The notes: generated by a model from the sequence alone, not told the origin. Counted from the first letter of the stretch, positions 35,891-44,790 are shown. The stretch: 64,000 nt of DNA from Rhodococcus sp. 4CII (GCF_014256275.1 NZ_JACCFE010000002.1:5498001-5562000); one strand, 5' to 3'. Translations and numbers: made by a program.

Positions 35891-38317
35891 ATGACGCTAC
35901 CGCTGACCGGTGTCCGCGTACTGGACCTCACCGACGGCCTCGGTGAGTCATGTGGCCGCTACCTCGCCGACCTCGGCGCGCAGGTGACGAAGGTCGAAGG
36001 TCCGGGAGGCGCCCGCTCACGCCGCGCCGAACCGGTGGTGGACGGTGTCAGCATCCCGTTCGCGCTGCGCAACGCGAACAAGCGGGGCATCGTCGTGGAC
36101 CTCGACGATCCCGCCGGCCGGGACCGTCTTCGGCAACTCGCGACGGAATCCGACATCGTGGTGGAATCGCACGCGCCGGGGCTGCTGAGCGAGCGGGGTG
36201 TGGGCGCGGCCGAACTCTCCGCTCTCGCACCGGCACTGGTGTGCGTGTCGGTCACACCGTTCGGGCAGACCGGACCGTACCGGGACTGGGTGGCCACGGA
36301 GCAGGTGCTGTACGCACTGAGCGGCGTGCTGTCCCGCTCCGGTGCCCCCGGAGCCGAACCGCTGCTTCCGCCTGCCGGTCTGGTGGAGGAGACCGTCGGG
36401 ATGCACGCGGCCTGGTCGGCGTTGCTCGCGTATTACGACCGTCTCCGGACCGGACGCGGCCAAGTCGTCGATCTGTCCGCGTTCGAAGCGCTCGTCCACG
36501 GCTTCGACCCCGGTTTCGGCACACAGGGTTCCGCCGCCGCGGGGCGCTCCGACGACTTCCCCCGGGGGCGGCCGGACGCGTCGAACTTCTATCCGGTGTT
36601 CCCCTGCGCCGACGGACACGTGCGGATCTGCCTGCTGGCCAAACGGCAGTGGCGGGGCATGTTCGAATGGCTCGGCGAGCCGGCAGAATTCGCCGACCCG
36701 AAGTACGACACGATTCCGGCCCGGTTCGCGGCCGCAGGAACCCTGCACCCCCTCATCGAGGCGCTCTTCGCGACCCGCACCCGCGACCAGCTGGTCGCCG
36801 AGGGGGCGGCTCGGGGAGTGCCGGTCGGCGGCGTTCTCTCGCTCGGCGAAGTCCTGACGACCGAGCACTTCGACGTGTCCGGTGCGCTCGCGGACGTGGA
36901 GATCGCCGCCGGGGTACAGGCGCGGATTCCGACGGGATACGTGTCGATCGACGGCGCGCGGGCCGGAATCCGGACCCCGGCGCCCGAGGTCGGGGAGCAC
37001 GACGCCACGCCTGTGGCGACGCGGGAGCACCCCACTCGTGCGGGGTTCGGGAACCGGCGGCCCGGCGCCCGCCCCCTCGAAGGCCTCCGGGTCCTCGATC
37101 TGGGTGTGATCGTCTTCGGCGCCGAACTCAGCCGTCAGTTCGCCGACTACGGTGCCGATGTCATCAAGGTCGAGAACGCCAAGTTCCCGGACGGGCTCCG
37201 CCAGTCGAAGCGTGGTGCGGCGCTGGCCGCGTCCGTCGCCTGGGGCCACCGCAACAAGCGCAGCCTGGGCCTGGACGTGCGCAGCCCGGAAGGCCGCGAC
37301 GTGTTCCGACGCCTCGTCGTCGAGGCCGATGTGGTGCTGGCCAATTTCAAGCCCGGCACACTCGCGTCGATGGGCCTCTCGTACGACGAACTCGCCGCGC
37401 TCAATCCCCGCATCATCGTGTCCGAGAGCAGCGCGTTCGGCAGCACCGGACCGTGGAACACGCGACTCGGGTACGGCCCGTTGGTGCGTGCGGCGTGCGG
37501 GGTGTCGGCGCTGTGGCGGTACCCCGAGCACGACGATCTGCTCTGCGACGGCTCCACCGTCTACCCCGATCACATCGCGGCCCACGTCACGGCGATCGCG
37601 GTGCTCGCAGCGCTGATCCAGCGCACGCACACGGGTAGAGGGGCGGCACTCGAAGTGGCACAGGCGGATACCGCACTCGTCCAACTCGGTGCTCAGCTCG
37701 TGACGGAATCGCTGCGACCGGGCACCGTCTCCGCGCCCGGCAACTCCGACCCCTTCGCGGCGCCTGCCGGAGTGTTCGCGTGCGCGGGCGACGACGAATG
37801 GTGCGTCGTGTCGGTCCGGGACGACGACGACTGGGCTCGGCTGTGCGCCGTGATCGGACGGCCCGAATTGGCGAGCGTTCCGGCATTCCGTACGCGAGCC
37901 GAGCGGATCCGGAATCGCGCCGACGTCGACGACGTGCTGCACGAGTGGCTGCAGACGCAGCCTCCCGCGCAGGCGGTCGCGGCGTTGCAGGCGGCCGGAG
38001 TGCCTGCCGGCATGATGCTCCGCCTTCCCGAACTGCTCACCGACCCGCATCTGGCGGCCCGCGAGGCCTACACGCTCACGCATCACGACCTGCTTCCGAA
38101 GGCGCTGCCCACGGCAGCCCGAGTCGCGCGCTTCTCGGGTATCTCCGATCCTCCGCTGCGGCAGGCCCCGATTGCCGGGCAGCACACCCGGGAGATCTGC
38201 GAGGACGTGCTGCGCATGCCGACCGCAGAAATGGATCGTCTGGTGGCGGAGGGAGTCCTGCAACCGCCCGTCGCGGAACCGGCACCGGTCGCCGAGGCCG
38301 CCGCCGCGCTTCGTTGA
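35891..38317 (+). CDS. Fused double CaiB/BaiF class III CoA-transferase
   Basis: 808 aa, about twice the usual family length. Domain 1 (about 1-385) begins LTGVRVLDLTDGLGESCGRYLADLGAQVTKVE; domain 2 (about 395-790) begins LEGLRVLDLGVIVFGAELSRQFADYGADVIKVE. By hand alignment, domain 2 keeps the catalytic-type Asp (VYPDHIAAH, about residue 560), while domain 1 has Glu (LVEETVGMH, about 166). The fold is an interlocked dimer, so the fusion may give a pseudo-dimer with one active site. It should transfer CoA onto a pathway acid. ATG at 35891 behind GGAGCAGGCG. Confidence 0.88.
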   Translation: MTLPLTGVRVLDLTDGLGESCGRYLADLGAQVTKVEGPGGARSRRAEPVVDGVSIPFALRNANKRGIVVDLDDPAGRDRLRQLATESDIVVESHAPGLLSERGVGAAELSALAPALVCVSVTPFGQTGPYRDWVATEQVLYALSGVLSRSGAPGAEPLLPPAGLVEETVGMHAAWSALLAYYDRLRTGRGQVVDLSAFEALVHGFDPGFGTQGSAAAGRSDDFPRGRPDASNFYPVFPCADGHVRICLLAKRQWRGMFEWLGEPAEFADPKYDTIPARFAAAGTLHPLIEALFATRTRDQLVAEGAARGVPVGGVLSLGEVLTTEHFDVSGALADVEIAAGVQARIPTGYVSIDGARAGIRTPAPEVGEHDATPVATREHPTRAGFGNRRPGARPLEGLRVLDLGVIVFGAELSRQFADYGADVIKVENAKFPDGLRQSKRGAALAASVAWGHRNKRSLGLDVRSPEGRDVFRRLVVEADVVLANFKPGTLASMGLSYDELAALNPRIIVSESSAFGSTGPWNTRLGYGPLVRAACGVSALWRYPEHDDLLCDGSTVYPDHIAAHVTAIAVLAALIQRTHTGRGAALEVAQADTALVQLGAQLVTESLRPGTVSAPGNSDPFAAPAGVFACAGDDEWCVVSVRDDDDWARLCAVIGRPELASVPAFRTRAERIRNRADVDDVLHEWLQTQPPAQAVAALQAAGVPAGMMLRLPELLTDPHLAAREAYTLTHHDLLPKALPTAARVARFSGISDPPLRQAPIAGQHTREICEDVLRMPTAEMDRLVAEGVLQPPVAEPAPVAEAAAALR

Positions 38318-38327
38318 CGCGAATGGT

Positions 38328-38567
38328 TCAGGGCAGGAGCGGAGCTATCCCGCCCTGCCCGGTCTCCGTGACGAACGCGGAACCCGACGTCCCGTCGTCG
38401 ACTGCCGGAATCGCATTGGCGACAGCGTCTTTCGCCTGGGAATGCTCGGCGAGAAAATTCAGCATTCCGTAGGCACTGCTGATGCCGTTTGTGGCGGGAG
38501 CGACCCCGATCATCGTGCCGATCTTCGACTCTCCAGGCCGAACACAGTAGCCGCCAGAGTGTCCGAT
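38328..38567 (-). pseudogene. Fragment of a class 2 lipase/esterase
   Basis: An open frame without proper start, 80 codons, reads GHSGGY (a nucleophile elbow GHSxGG with one residue missing), then IGVAPATNGISSAYGMLNFL, then AIPAVDDGTSGSAFVTE. These resemble the elbow, 'GVAPATHGT' and 'VPGSAFLT' segments of secreted actinobacterial lipases. Everything upstream of the elbow and the C-terminal catalytic part are gone. It lies in the 353-bp convergent gap between the double CaiB gene and the acyl-CoA dehydrogenase. A short gene starting at the ATG at 38513 (61 aa) is the alternative. Confidence 0.5.
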
Positions 38568-38568
38568 T

Positions 38569-38587
38569 TATCTAAGAAGTGTAGTTT
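38569..38587. promoter_or_regulatory. tetO-like site K at the lipase fragment
   Basis: TAT-CTA-AGAAGTG-TAG-TTT. Core is perfect, flanks partly match. No intact gene is downstream on either strand, so this is either a relic of a lost promoter or chance. Confidence 0.3.
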
Positions 38588-38620
38588 CTGTCCGGGTGTG
38601 CGTGGGTGGGAACGACCCAA

Positions 38621-38656
38621 AAGGGGTGCGGCGAACAGATCTTCGCCGCACCCCTT
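38621..38656 (-). terminator. Terminator of the Rieske-acyl-CoA dehydrogenase operon
   Basis: A perfect 15-bp stem: AAGGGGTGCGGCGAA with TTCGCCGCACCCCTT around a CAGATC loop, starting 15 bp after the dehydrogenase stop. On the minus strand a short T-run (TTTT) follows. It should end transcription of the minus-strand operon. Confidence 0.85.
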
Positions 38657-38670
38657 CTTGTCGGAGTATT

Positions 38671-39822
38671 TCAGGCCTTCATGAGATCTCGATGGATGAT
38701 TTCCTTCATGATCTCGTTGGTACCGCCGTAGATGCGCTGGATTCGTGCGTCGATGTACGCCTTGGCGACGGGATACTCCATCATGTAGCCGTAGCCGCCG
38801 TGGAATTGCACCCCGGCATCGATGACACGACCCTGGAGTTCCGTCGCCCAGAGCTTGGCCTTGGCGGCGTCCACGGCGGTGAGGGTGCCCGCGTTGTGCT
38901 CGCGCACGCACCGGTCGATGTAGGCACGGGACACCTCGACGGCCGTCTGCAGTTCGGCGAGGGTGAAACCGAGGCCCTGGAACTCGCCGACCCGCTTGCC
39001 GAAGGCCGTGCGTTCCTTGACGTAGTCGAGCGTCCACCCGAGTACCGCCTCGGCGGACACCTGCGCGGCGATGCCGATACCCAGTCGTTCGAGGGGAAGA
39101 CTCTGCATCAAATACGCGAAGCCCGAACCGAGCTCGCCGAGCAGGTTCTCCTTCGGGACGCGGACGTCCTCGAAGAACAACTCGGCCGTGTCCTGGGCGT
39201 GCAGACCGAGCTTGTCGAGTTTGCGGCCCCGGGCGAATCCCGGTGTCCCGTCCTCGACGACGAAGAGGCTGAAACCGCGGGAGCCGGCCGACGGGTCGGT
39301 CTTCGCAAACACGATCACAAGGTCGGCGAGGATTCCGCTGGTGATGAACGTCTTCGACCCGTTGATCACCCAGGTGTCGCCGTCGGCGACGGCGGTGGTC
39401 TGGATGGCGCGCAGATCGCTGCCCGCGGCAGGCTCGCTCATCGCGATGGCACCGATGGTCTCGCCGGTGACGAATCCCGGCAGCCACCGCCGGCGCTGAT
39501 CGTCGTCGGCGTGCCGGAGCAGGTAGTTCAGGACGATGTCGTCGTTGGTGGAGAACCCGGACTGCAGGGCCGACGCGCCGACGCGGGCGATCTCCTGCTG
39601 GATCACGAAACGGAAGCGGTAGTCGAGTTCGCCGGGCCCGCCGTATGCCTCCGGGACGGGCAGTCCGAGCAGGCCCTGGCGACCCGCTGCCAGCCAGGTC
39701 TCGCGATCGATCAGGCGATCCGCATCCCATTTCTCGAGTTGGGGTACCACGTGCTTGTCGACGAATCCCCGCACGGATTCGCGGAACATTTCGTGGTCCC
39801 GGTCGAACAGATCGCTCTGCAT
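38671..39822 (-). CDS. Acyl-CoA dehydrogenase
   Basis: 383 aa FAD-dependent acyl-CoA dehydrogenase. Segments: AMSEPAAGSDLRAIQT (FAD/substrate), WVINGSKTFITSG, TAFGKRVGEFQGL, QFHGGYGYMMEYPV and the catalytic Glu in YGGTNEIMKEII near the C-terminus. It introduces an alpha,beta double bond into an acyl-CoA. It lies 52 bp downstream of the Rieske gene on the minus strand with an AGGAGGAAGAC ribosome binding site, so it shares the operon controlled by site F. Confidence 0.93.
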   Translation of the reverse strand: MQSDLFDRDHEMFRESVRGFVDKHVVPQLEKWDADRLIDRETWLAAGRQGLLGLPVPEAYGGPGELDYRFRFVIQQEIARVGASALQSGFSTNDDIVLNYLLRHADDDQRRRWLPGFVTGETIGAIAMSEPAAGSDLRAIQTTAVADGDTWVINGSKTFITSGILADLVIVFAKTDPSAGSRGFSLFVVEDGTPGFARGRKLDKLGLHAQDTAELFFEDVRVPKENLLGELGSGFAYLMQSLPLERLGIGIAAQVSAEAVLGWTLDYVKERTAFGKRVGEFQGLGFTLAELQTAVEVSRAYIDRCVREHNAGTLTAVDAAKAKLWATELQGRVIDAGVQFHGGYGYMMEYPVAKAYIDARIQRIYGGTNEIMKEIIHRDLMKA

Positions 39823-39874
39823 GTCTTCCTCCTGATGCGGGATGTCCGTGGGGCGCCCCGCACATCATGTGTTG

Positions 39875-41044
39875 TCAGTTCGTTGCCAGCAGTTTCTGCG
39901 TCTCACGACGGAACACCTGGTTGGCGACCTCGTTCTGGCCCAACACCATCCGGCCGGCGTTGGCGCTCGTCATTCCGTGCTGGGAGTCCCGCAGGAGCGG
40001 GAAGTCCTCGGCGTGCAGAACTGCGAGAAGAATCTCCCAGTTCTTGTTCCACAGGCGAGTCCACTTCTCCTCGGTCATCTCGGTGTCCGCGACCGGCGGA
40101 ACGATCAGGCGCATTTCCATTCGGCAGCGCTGCGGATCGGTGGGGTGCGGCCGGAAGGTGAGGAGCTGGAAGTGATCCGGCTGCCGCAGCAGGGTGCTGT
40201 TGGGGAGCAGGAAGTGGGTTTCCGTGATGTCCTTGGCCAGGCTCCGGTCGCCGGGATCCTCTTCGATCCACCGGTCGATCGACTTGCGCGGGGCGATGAA
40301 GCGGCAGTGCCTGCCGAAGTCCTCGAACGCCATCACGTTGGTGTGGATGTGCTTGGCCGCGGTATTGGGGTGGGCGTACTGGATGTGGTAACCGTCGAGG
40401 AAGGCGTCCTGCATGATCTTCCAGTTGACCGGCTCGTCGAACCCTTCGGCCTGGAAGGCGATCTTCGAACCGAGGTCGTAGCCGCCGAGGATCGTGTCCA
40501 TCTCCTCGCCGAGCCAGCCCGCCACGTCGATCTCGGCATTCGCCTCGTCCACCACCCAGATGAAGCCGTGACGTTCCTCGGTCGGTAACTCCACGAGACC
40601 CATGTTCGTGGTGTCGGTCTCTCCGAAGGTGTTGTCGCGGGTGATCGTCCGCAGACTTCCGTCCGTGTCGTACGACCACCGGTGGTAGGGGCAGGAGAAG
40701 AGGCGGCAGCGGCCCTTCTCCTCCTTCTCGAGGAGGGCGCCCCGGTGCCGGCAGAGATTGACGAACGTCTTGACGCCGCCGTCGCGCTGGCGGACGACGA
40801 TGATGTTGTTCCGCGGCATCTGCAGGGTGAAGAAGTCGCCGGAGCGGGGGATTTCGGAGCCGTGCGCGACGATCGAGGGAACCCGCCCGAAGATGAGGTC
40901 GCGTTCCTGCTTGGCGACCGCCGGATCGGTGAACTCCTCCGGCCGGAACCAGGTGATGTGGTCGAACTCGTCCGTCGTGTCGTTGCGCAGGTGATCCAGG
41001 GCGCGGCGAATGCGTTCCTCGCGGGGTGCTCCGACCTCGGTCAT
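39875..41044 (-). CDS. Rieske non-haem iron oxygenase, alpha subunit
   Basis: 389 aa from the ATG at 41044 (GGAGGAAACGC upstream). Rieske [2Fe-2S] ligands CRHRG and CPYH, and mononuclear-iron segment MQDAFLDGYHIQYAHPN with D-x3-H-x4-H spacing. A paralog of the oxygenase at 10318 (both end with a HAEDxxLx...NELPGQVF / NEVANQVF type segment), so the two may act on successive or related substrates. Electrons may come from the VanB-type reductase at 47415, which shares the operator motif. First gene of a two-gene operon with the acyl-CoA dehydrogenase. Confidence 0.9.
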   Translation of the reverse strand: MTEVGAPREERIRRALDHLRNDTTDEFDHITWFRPEEFTDPAVAKQERDLIFGRVPSIVAHGSEIPRSGDFFTLQMPRNNIIVVRQRDGGVKTFVNLCRHRGALLEKEEKGRCRLFSCPYHRWSYDTDGSLRTITRDNTFGETDTTNMGLVELPTEERHGFIWVVDEANAEIDVAGWLGEEMDTILGGYDLGSKIAFQAEGFDEPVNWKIMQDAFLDGYHIQYAHPNTAAKHIHTNVMAFEDFGRHCRFIAPRKSIDRWIEEDPGDRSLAKDITETHFLLPNSTLLRQPDHFQLLTFRPHPTDPQRCRMEMRLIVPPVADTEMTEEKWTRLWNKNWEILLAVLHAEDFPLLRDSQHGMTSANAGRMVLGQNEVANQVFRRETQKLLATN

Positions 41045-41136
41045 TGCGTTTCCTCCAGTGTCGTGCGGAGTCGATGGGCCGGCGTTGTGGCCGCTTCCCG
41101 GGACCGTCTCCGAATGCGGTGTGGATCGACTCGATA

Positions 41137-41155
41137 AATCTAACTCACATAGATT
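41137..41155. promoter_or_regulatory. tetO-like operator site F (perfect)
   Basis: AAT-CTA-ACTCACA-TAG-ATT: a perfect 6+6 inverted repeat, 93-111 bp upstream of the Rieske start on the minus strand, in the divergent region with the GNAT gene. Confidence 0.75.
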
Positions 41156-41193
41156 TATGTGTAAACCCTCGCAGGTCCGGCCGTTGCGGGTTT

Positions 41194-41212
41194 TATCAAT
41201 GGACATTAGGTT
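41194..41212. promoter_or_regulatory. tetO-like operator site G
   Basis: TAT-CAA-TGGACAT-TAG-GTT, 33-51 bp before the GNAT gene. Right half and the GGACAT core match site H; left half is weaker. With site F it makes a two-site divergent promoter. Confidence 0.55.
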
Positions 41213-41244
41213 TGGGTGACACCGTCCGATGAGGAGTGATACGG

Positions 41245-42234
41245 ATGATTTCCTGTCAGTGGTGCGAGGAACTCGCAGACGACGACCGCGACGAAGTTCT
41301 CGCTCTGGTGGCCGCGGCCGCGGAATACGACGAGGAGGCGGGATTCTCGCGCATCGAACCGCGCGACGTCACGGCCCGTTCGCGGAAGGGGGTGCGGGTA
41401 TCGCATCTCGCTGTCAAGGCGCGTCGAGGCCTGAGTGCGCTCGACGATGTGCCGCTCGTCGTCGTCGCATACCTCCATCTGGCCGTGGACGACGACGGCC
41501 TCGGCACGGTCCAGTTCGTCGTGCACCCCGACTATCGGTCGCGGGGGATCGCGACCCTGCTCGTCGAGGAGATGGGCCTCGACGTGGACCGGCCCGGCGG
41601 CTGGAGCGGTACGGGTGCGCGTTCCCTGCGCGCCTGGGCTTTCGGCACGCACCCGGCGGCCGAGCGGCTGACGCGGCGGTTCGCGATTGCATCGGTCAGC
41701 CGGCTGTGGACGCTGTTCCGCAGTCTGACCGGGCCCTTCGCGGTTCCGCTCGATCCGGTTCGCCTGCCGGACGGGACCGTCCTGGAGGAGCTGCGCGGGT
41801 TGGACGACGCCGCGTCGGAGAAGGCCCTCGACGACGTCCTGGGCCGTTCGGGGATCCTTCCGGCTCAGCTCGAGAAACTCGCGGAGAGCCGCGCTCACGG
41901 AACCGGGTCCGTCGTCGTCGCGTCGGGCGACACCGGCCGGCCCCAGGGGTTCGTCTGGCTGGACCCGACGCTGCACCCACATCTCGACCTGCGGGCGTCG
42001 TGGATCCGGGCGCTGGTGCTCGAGAAGGAGGCGCGGGGCGGGGGTCTGGGGGCCGGGTTGCTCGTCCGGGCGCTCGAGGTGCTGCGCGACGCCGGGGCCC
42101 AGATCGCCTTGATGAGAATCGATCCCGACGACGACGGTGCAGTCCGTCTCTGTCGATTGCTGTCGTTCGAGCAGGAGGACGCCCATACGTGCTACCAGGT
42201 CGGCGACTGGCACGAGCCTCCCGGCTACGTCTGA
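41245..42234 (+). CDS. Tandem GNAT acetyltransferase-like protein
   Basis: 329 aa from the ATG at 41245, with GAGGAG 8 bp upstream (an in-frame GTG at 41236 lies in that motif). Two GNAT halves are visible: the first has TVQFVVHPDYRSRGIATLLVEEM (acetyl-CoA motif A, R-x2-G-I/G-x), the second IRALVLEKEARGGGLGAGLLVRALEVL. The two-domain layout resembles mycothiol synthase (MshD), but it is not in an msh context. Substrate unknown; it may acylate or detoxify a pathway amine or CoA/thiol adduct. Confidence 0.75.
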   Translation: MISCQWCEELADDDRDEVLALVAAAAEYDEEAGFSRIEPRDVTARSRKGVRVSHLAVKARRGLSALDDVPLVVVAYLHLAVDDDGLGTVQFVVHPDYRSRGIATLLVEEMGLDVDRPGGWSGTGARSLRAWAFGTHPAAERLTRRFAIASVSRLWTLFRSLTGPFAVPLDPVRLPDGTVLEELRGLDDAASEKALDDVLGRSGILPAQLEKLAESRAHGTGSVVVASGDTGRPQGFVWLDPTLHPHLDLRASWIRALVLEKEARGGGLGAGLLVRALEVLRDAGAQIALMRIDPDDDGAVRLCRLLSFEQEDAHTCYQVGDWHEPPGYV

Positions 42235-42267
42235 GGCATGAGACGGAGAACGATATTTGTTGCAATG

Positions 42268-42296
42268 TTGACGAGTGACGGACGCCGCGCTACTGT
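42268..42296 (+). promoter_or_regulatory. Sigma-A-like promoter for the SDR/ALDH pair
   Basis: TTGACG, 17-bp spacer, TACTGT, in the 220-bp gap after the GNAT gene and about 160 bp before the SDR start. Spacing and hexamers fit a housekeeping promoter. No tetO-like site is seen here. The rest of the gap holds a GC-rich repeat of CACGCCGCGCG type and nothing else I can assign. Confidence 0.5.
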
Positions 42297-42454
42297 CCTG
42301 TGACACGGCTCACAAGCAGTGTCCGTGACGAGGGCGTCCGGCCGACGGCCCTCGAACCCAGGCTCACATCCAGTGCGCACGCCGCGCGCACGCCGCGCGA
42401 CATTTCTGCGCTCATCACCGACATCTCAGGCTCGGTTGAACGGAAGGACACGTC

Positions 42455-43279
42455 ATGACACGACTCGAGGGGAAGGTCGCGTTCGTCACCGGTGCGGCTC
42501 GCGGACAGGGACGTTCGCACGCCATTCGACTGGCAGAGGAGGGCGCCTCGGTCATCGCGATGGATATCTGCGAGCAGATCGACTCGGTCTTCTACCCCAT
42601 GGCCACCACGGACGACCTCGCCGAGACCGAACGTCTGGTCAAGGAGGCCGGCGGCTCCATCGTCACGTCGGTCGGCGACGTCCGGAACCGGGCCGACGTC
42701 CAGCGCGCCTACGACGCCGGAATCGAACAGTTCGGGCACGTCGACATCGTCCTGCCCAACGCCGGGATCATGCCCGTCATCGAACCCGGCGACCAGCCGC
42801 AGGCGTGGCACGACGCGATCGACGTGATGCTCACCGGTGTGTGGCACGTCCTCGAGGTGACGGTGCCCGGACTGATCGAACGCGGTCAGGGCGGGTCGAT
42901 CGTCATCACCAGTTCCGCCGCGGGCCTCACCAGCATCGGGCTGAACACGTTCCCCGGGCAGGCCGGCTACTCCGCGGCCAAGCACGGCGTCGTCGGCCTC
43001 ATGCGCCTGTACTCGAAGCAGCTGGCCAAGCACAGCATTCGAGTCAACACCGTGCATCCCACCGGTGTGAACACCCCAATGGTCGCCAATGCCGAATACG
43101 GCGAGTTCGTGAACTCGCACCCCGAGGTCGCGAACGACGAGTCGTACAAGAATCCGATGCCGATCGAGCTGATCGAGGCCGTCGACATCAGCAACGCCAT
43201 CGTGTTCCTCGCCTCCGACGAGGCGCGGTACGTCACGGGCGTGACCCTGCCGGTCGATGCCGGCTACAACAACCGCTGA
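42455..43279 (+). CDS. Mycofactocin-type SDR family oxidoreductase
   Basis: 274 aa SDR with GAARGQGRSHAIRLAEEGASVIAMD, the signature of the mycofactocin-coupled subgroup, which holds its NAD tightly and passes electrons to mycofactocin. It also has PNAGIM, the catalytic ITSSAAG and YSAAKHG, and the insertion after the first Rossmann half (CEQIDSVFYPMATTDDLAETERLV) typical of this subgroup. It probably oxidises an alcohol intermediate. GAACGGAAGGACACGTC precedes the ATG; followed after 17 bp by an aldehyde dehydrogenase. Confidence 0.88.
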   Translation: MTRLEGKVAFVTGAARGQGRSHAIRLAEEGASVIAMDICEQIDSVFYPMATTDDLAETERLVKEAGGSIVTSVGDVRNRADVQRAYDAGIEQFGHVDIVLPNAGIMPVIEPGDQPQAWHDAIDVMLTGVWHVLEVTVPGLIERGQGGSIVITSSAAGLTSIGLNTFPGQAGYSAAKHGVVGLMRLYSKQLAKHSIRVNTVHPTGVNTPMVANAEYGEFVNSHPEVANDESYKNPMPIELIEAVDISNAIVFLASDEARYVTGVTLPVDAGYNNR

Positions 43280-43296
43280 GCGAAGGAGTAACCGAC

Positions 43297-44790
43297 ATGA
43301 CGACAACCGAATCGACGGCAGCAGCGCCGCCGGAGATCGCCGATCGCGAGCAGGTATTCGTGGGCGGCCGGTGGGTGGAGTCGACGGGAGACGAATGGAT
43401 CGACCTCGTCGACCCGTGGACCGAGAAGCGGGCGGCGCGAATCCGTAGCGCCACAGCAGAAGACGTCGCGCGGGCCGTACAGGAGGCGCGCGCGTCGTTC
43501 GATTCCGGGGAATGGGCGTCGCGCACGATGGCCGAGCGTGCCGATGTTCTCGACGAGATCGCGAACCGGCTCGAGCGCCGGGTCGAGGAGTTGACCCCGC
43601 TCGGGGTCATCGAGGTCGGCATCCCCGTCGCGGTCAGTGGACCGACCCAGCAGATGACCGCCGGATTGTTCCGCGCCGTCGCCGCGGTGGCCCGGAACTT
43701 TTCCACTCGCGAGGACCGGACCCGGGCGGATGGCGGAATCTCCCGGATCCTCAAGGAGCCGACCGGTGTGGTCGCCGCCATCATCCCCTGGAACGGGCCG
43801 ATCGGGACGATCGCGTTCAAGCTGGCGCCCGCCCTCGCCGCCGGCTGCTCGGTGATTCTCAAGACGGCGCCGGAGGCCCCCCTTTCGCCGTCCGTGTTCG
43901 CGGACATCATCGGGGAACTGACGGCGGAAGGCGTGATTCCCCCCGGTGTCGTCAGCGTTCTCTGCGCCGATCGCGAGATCTCCGAAACCCTCGTCACCAA
44001 CCCCGACGTCGATCACATCACCTTCACCGGAAGCACTCTCGCCGGGCGGCGCATCATGTCGCTCGCCGGCGAGCGGATCGCGCGGGTGTCCCTCGAACTC
44101 GGAGGCAAGTCGGCCGCCATCATCCTCGACGACGCCGACCTCGGGCACGTCATGCAGTCGCTCCCGATGGGAGGCTGCATGCAGAGCGGTCAGGCCTGTA
44201 TCGCGCTGACGCGTGTCCTCGTGTCCCGCAAGCGGCACGACGAGGTGATCGAAGCGTTCAAGGGTGCACTGAGCTTCCTGCCGATGGGAAATCCTTGGGA
44301 GCAGACGAATTTCCTGGGTCCGCTCGCCATGGAGCGGCAACGTGACCGCGTCGAGAGCTACATCGCCTCGGCCAAGGAGGAGGGCGCGACGATCGTGCTC
44401 GGCGGCGGGCGGCCCGCCGGGGTCGAACACGGCTTCTTCGTCGAGCCGACCTTGATCGACGGCGTGCGCAACGACATGCGAGTCGCGCAGGAGGAGGTGT
44501 TCGGCCCGGTCATCTCCGTCATCACCTACGAGGACGAGGAGGAGGCGATCGCCATCGCCAACGACTCGATCTACGGCTTGTCCGGTGCGGTGTACACGGA
44601 GGACCTCGACCACGGTTTCGAGGTGGCGCAGCGGATCCGGACCGGAACGATCAGCGTGAACGCGGCCATCATCGACTTCACGGTGCCGTTCGGCGGCTAC
44701 AAGCAGTCCGGTGTCGGGCGTGAAGGCGGAATCGAGGGCCTCGAGGAGTTCTTCGAGACCAAGACGGTTCACCTGCCGGCGATCGGGTAG
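43297..44790 (+). CDS. Aldehyde dehydrogenase
   Basis: 497 aa from the ATG at 43297 (AAGGAG upstream). Motifs: IPWNGPIGTIAFKLAPALAAG, FTGSTLAGRRIM, LELGGKSAAIIL (Glu), MQSGQACIALTR (Cys), EEVFGPVISVITYED. Directly follows the mycofactocin-type SDR, giving an alcohol to aldehyde to acid module. Only distantly like the aldehyde dehydrogenase at 34390. Ends before a strong bidirectional hairpin. Confidence 0.92.
   Translation: MTTTESTAAAPPEIADREQVFVGGRWVESTGDEWIDLVDPWTEKRAARIRSATAEDVARAVQEARASFDSGEWASRTMAERADVLDEIANRLERRVEELTPLGVIEVGIPVAVSGPTQQMTAGLFRAVAAVARNFSTREDRTRADGGISRILKEPTGVVAAIIPWNGPIGTIAFKLAPALAAGCSVILKTAPEAPLSPSVFADIIGELTAEGVIPPGVVSVLCADREISETLVTNPDVDHITFTGSTLAGRRIMSLAGERIARVSLELGGKSAAIILDDADLGHVMQSLPMGGCMQSGQACIALTRVLVSRKRHDEVIEAFKGALSFLPMGNPWEQTNFLGPLAMERQRDRVESYIASAKEEGATIVLGGGRPAGVEHGFFVEPTLIDGVRNDMRVAQEEVFGPVISVITYEDEEEAIAIANDSIYGLSGAVYTEDLDHGFEVAQRIRTGTISVNAAIIDFTVPFGGYKQSGVGREGGIEGLEEFFETKTVHLPAIG

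Noticed and set aside
38569..38587. Treating site K as a promoter of the acyl-CoA dehydrogenase
   Set aside because: The dehydrogenase is transcribed away from it and ends at 38671 before a terminator; the site cannot drive that gene.
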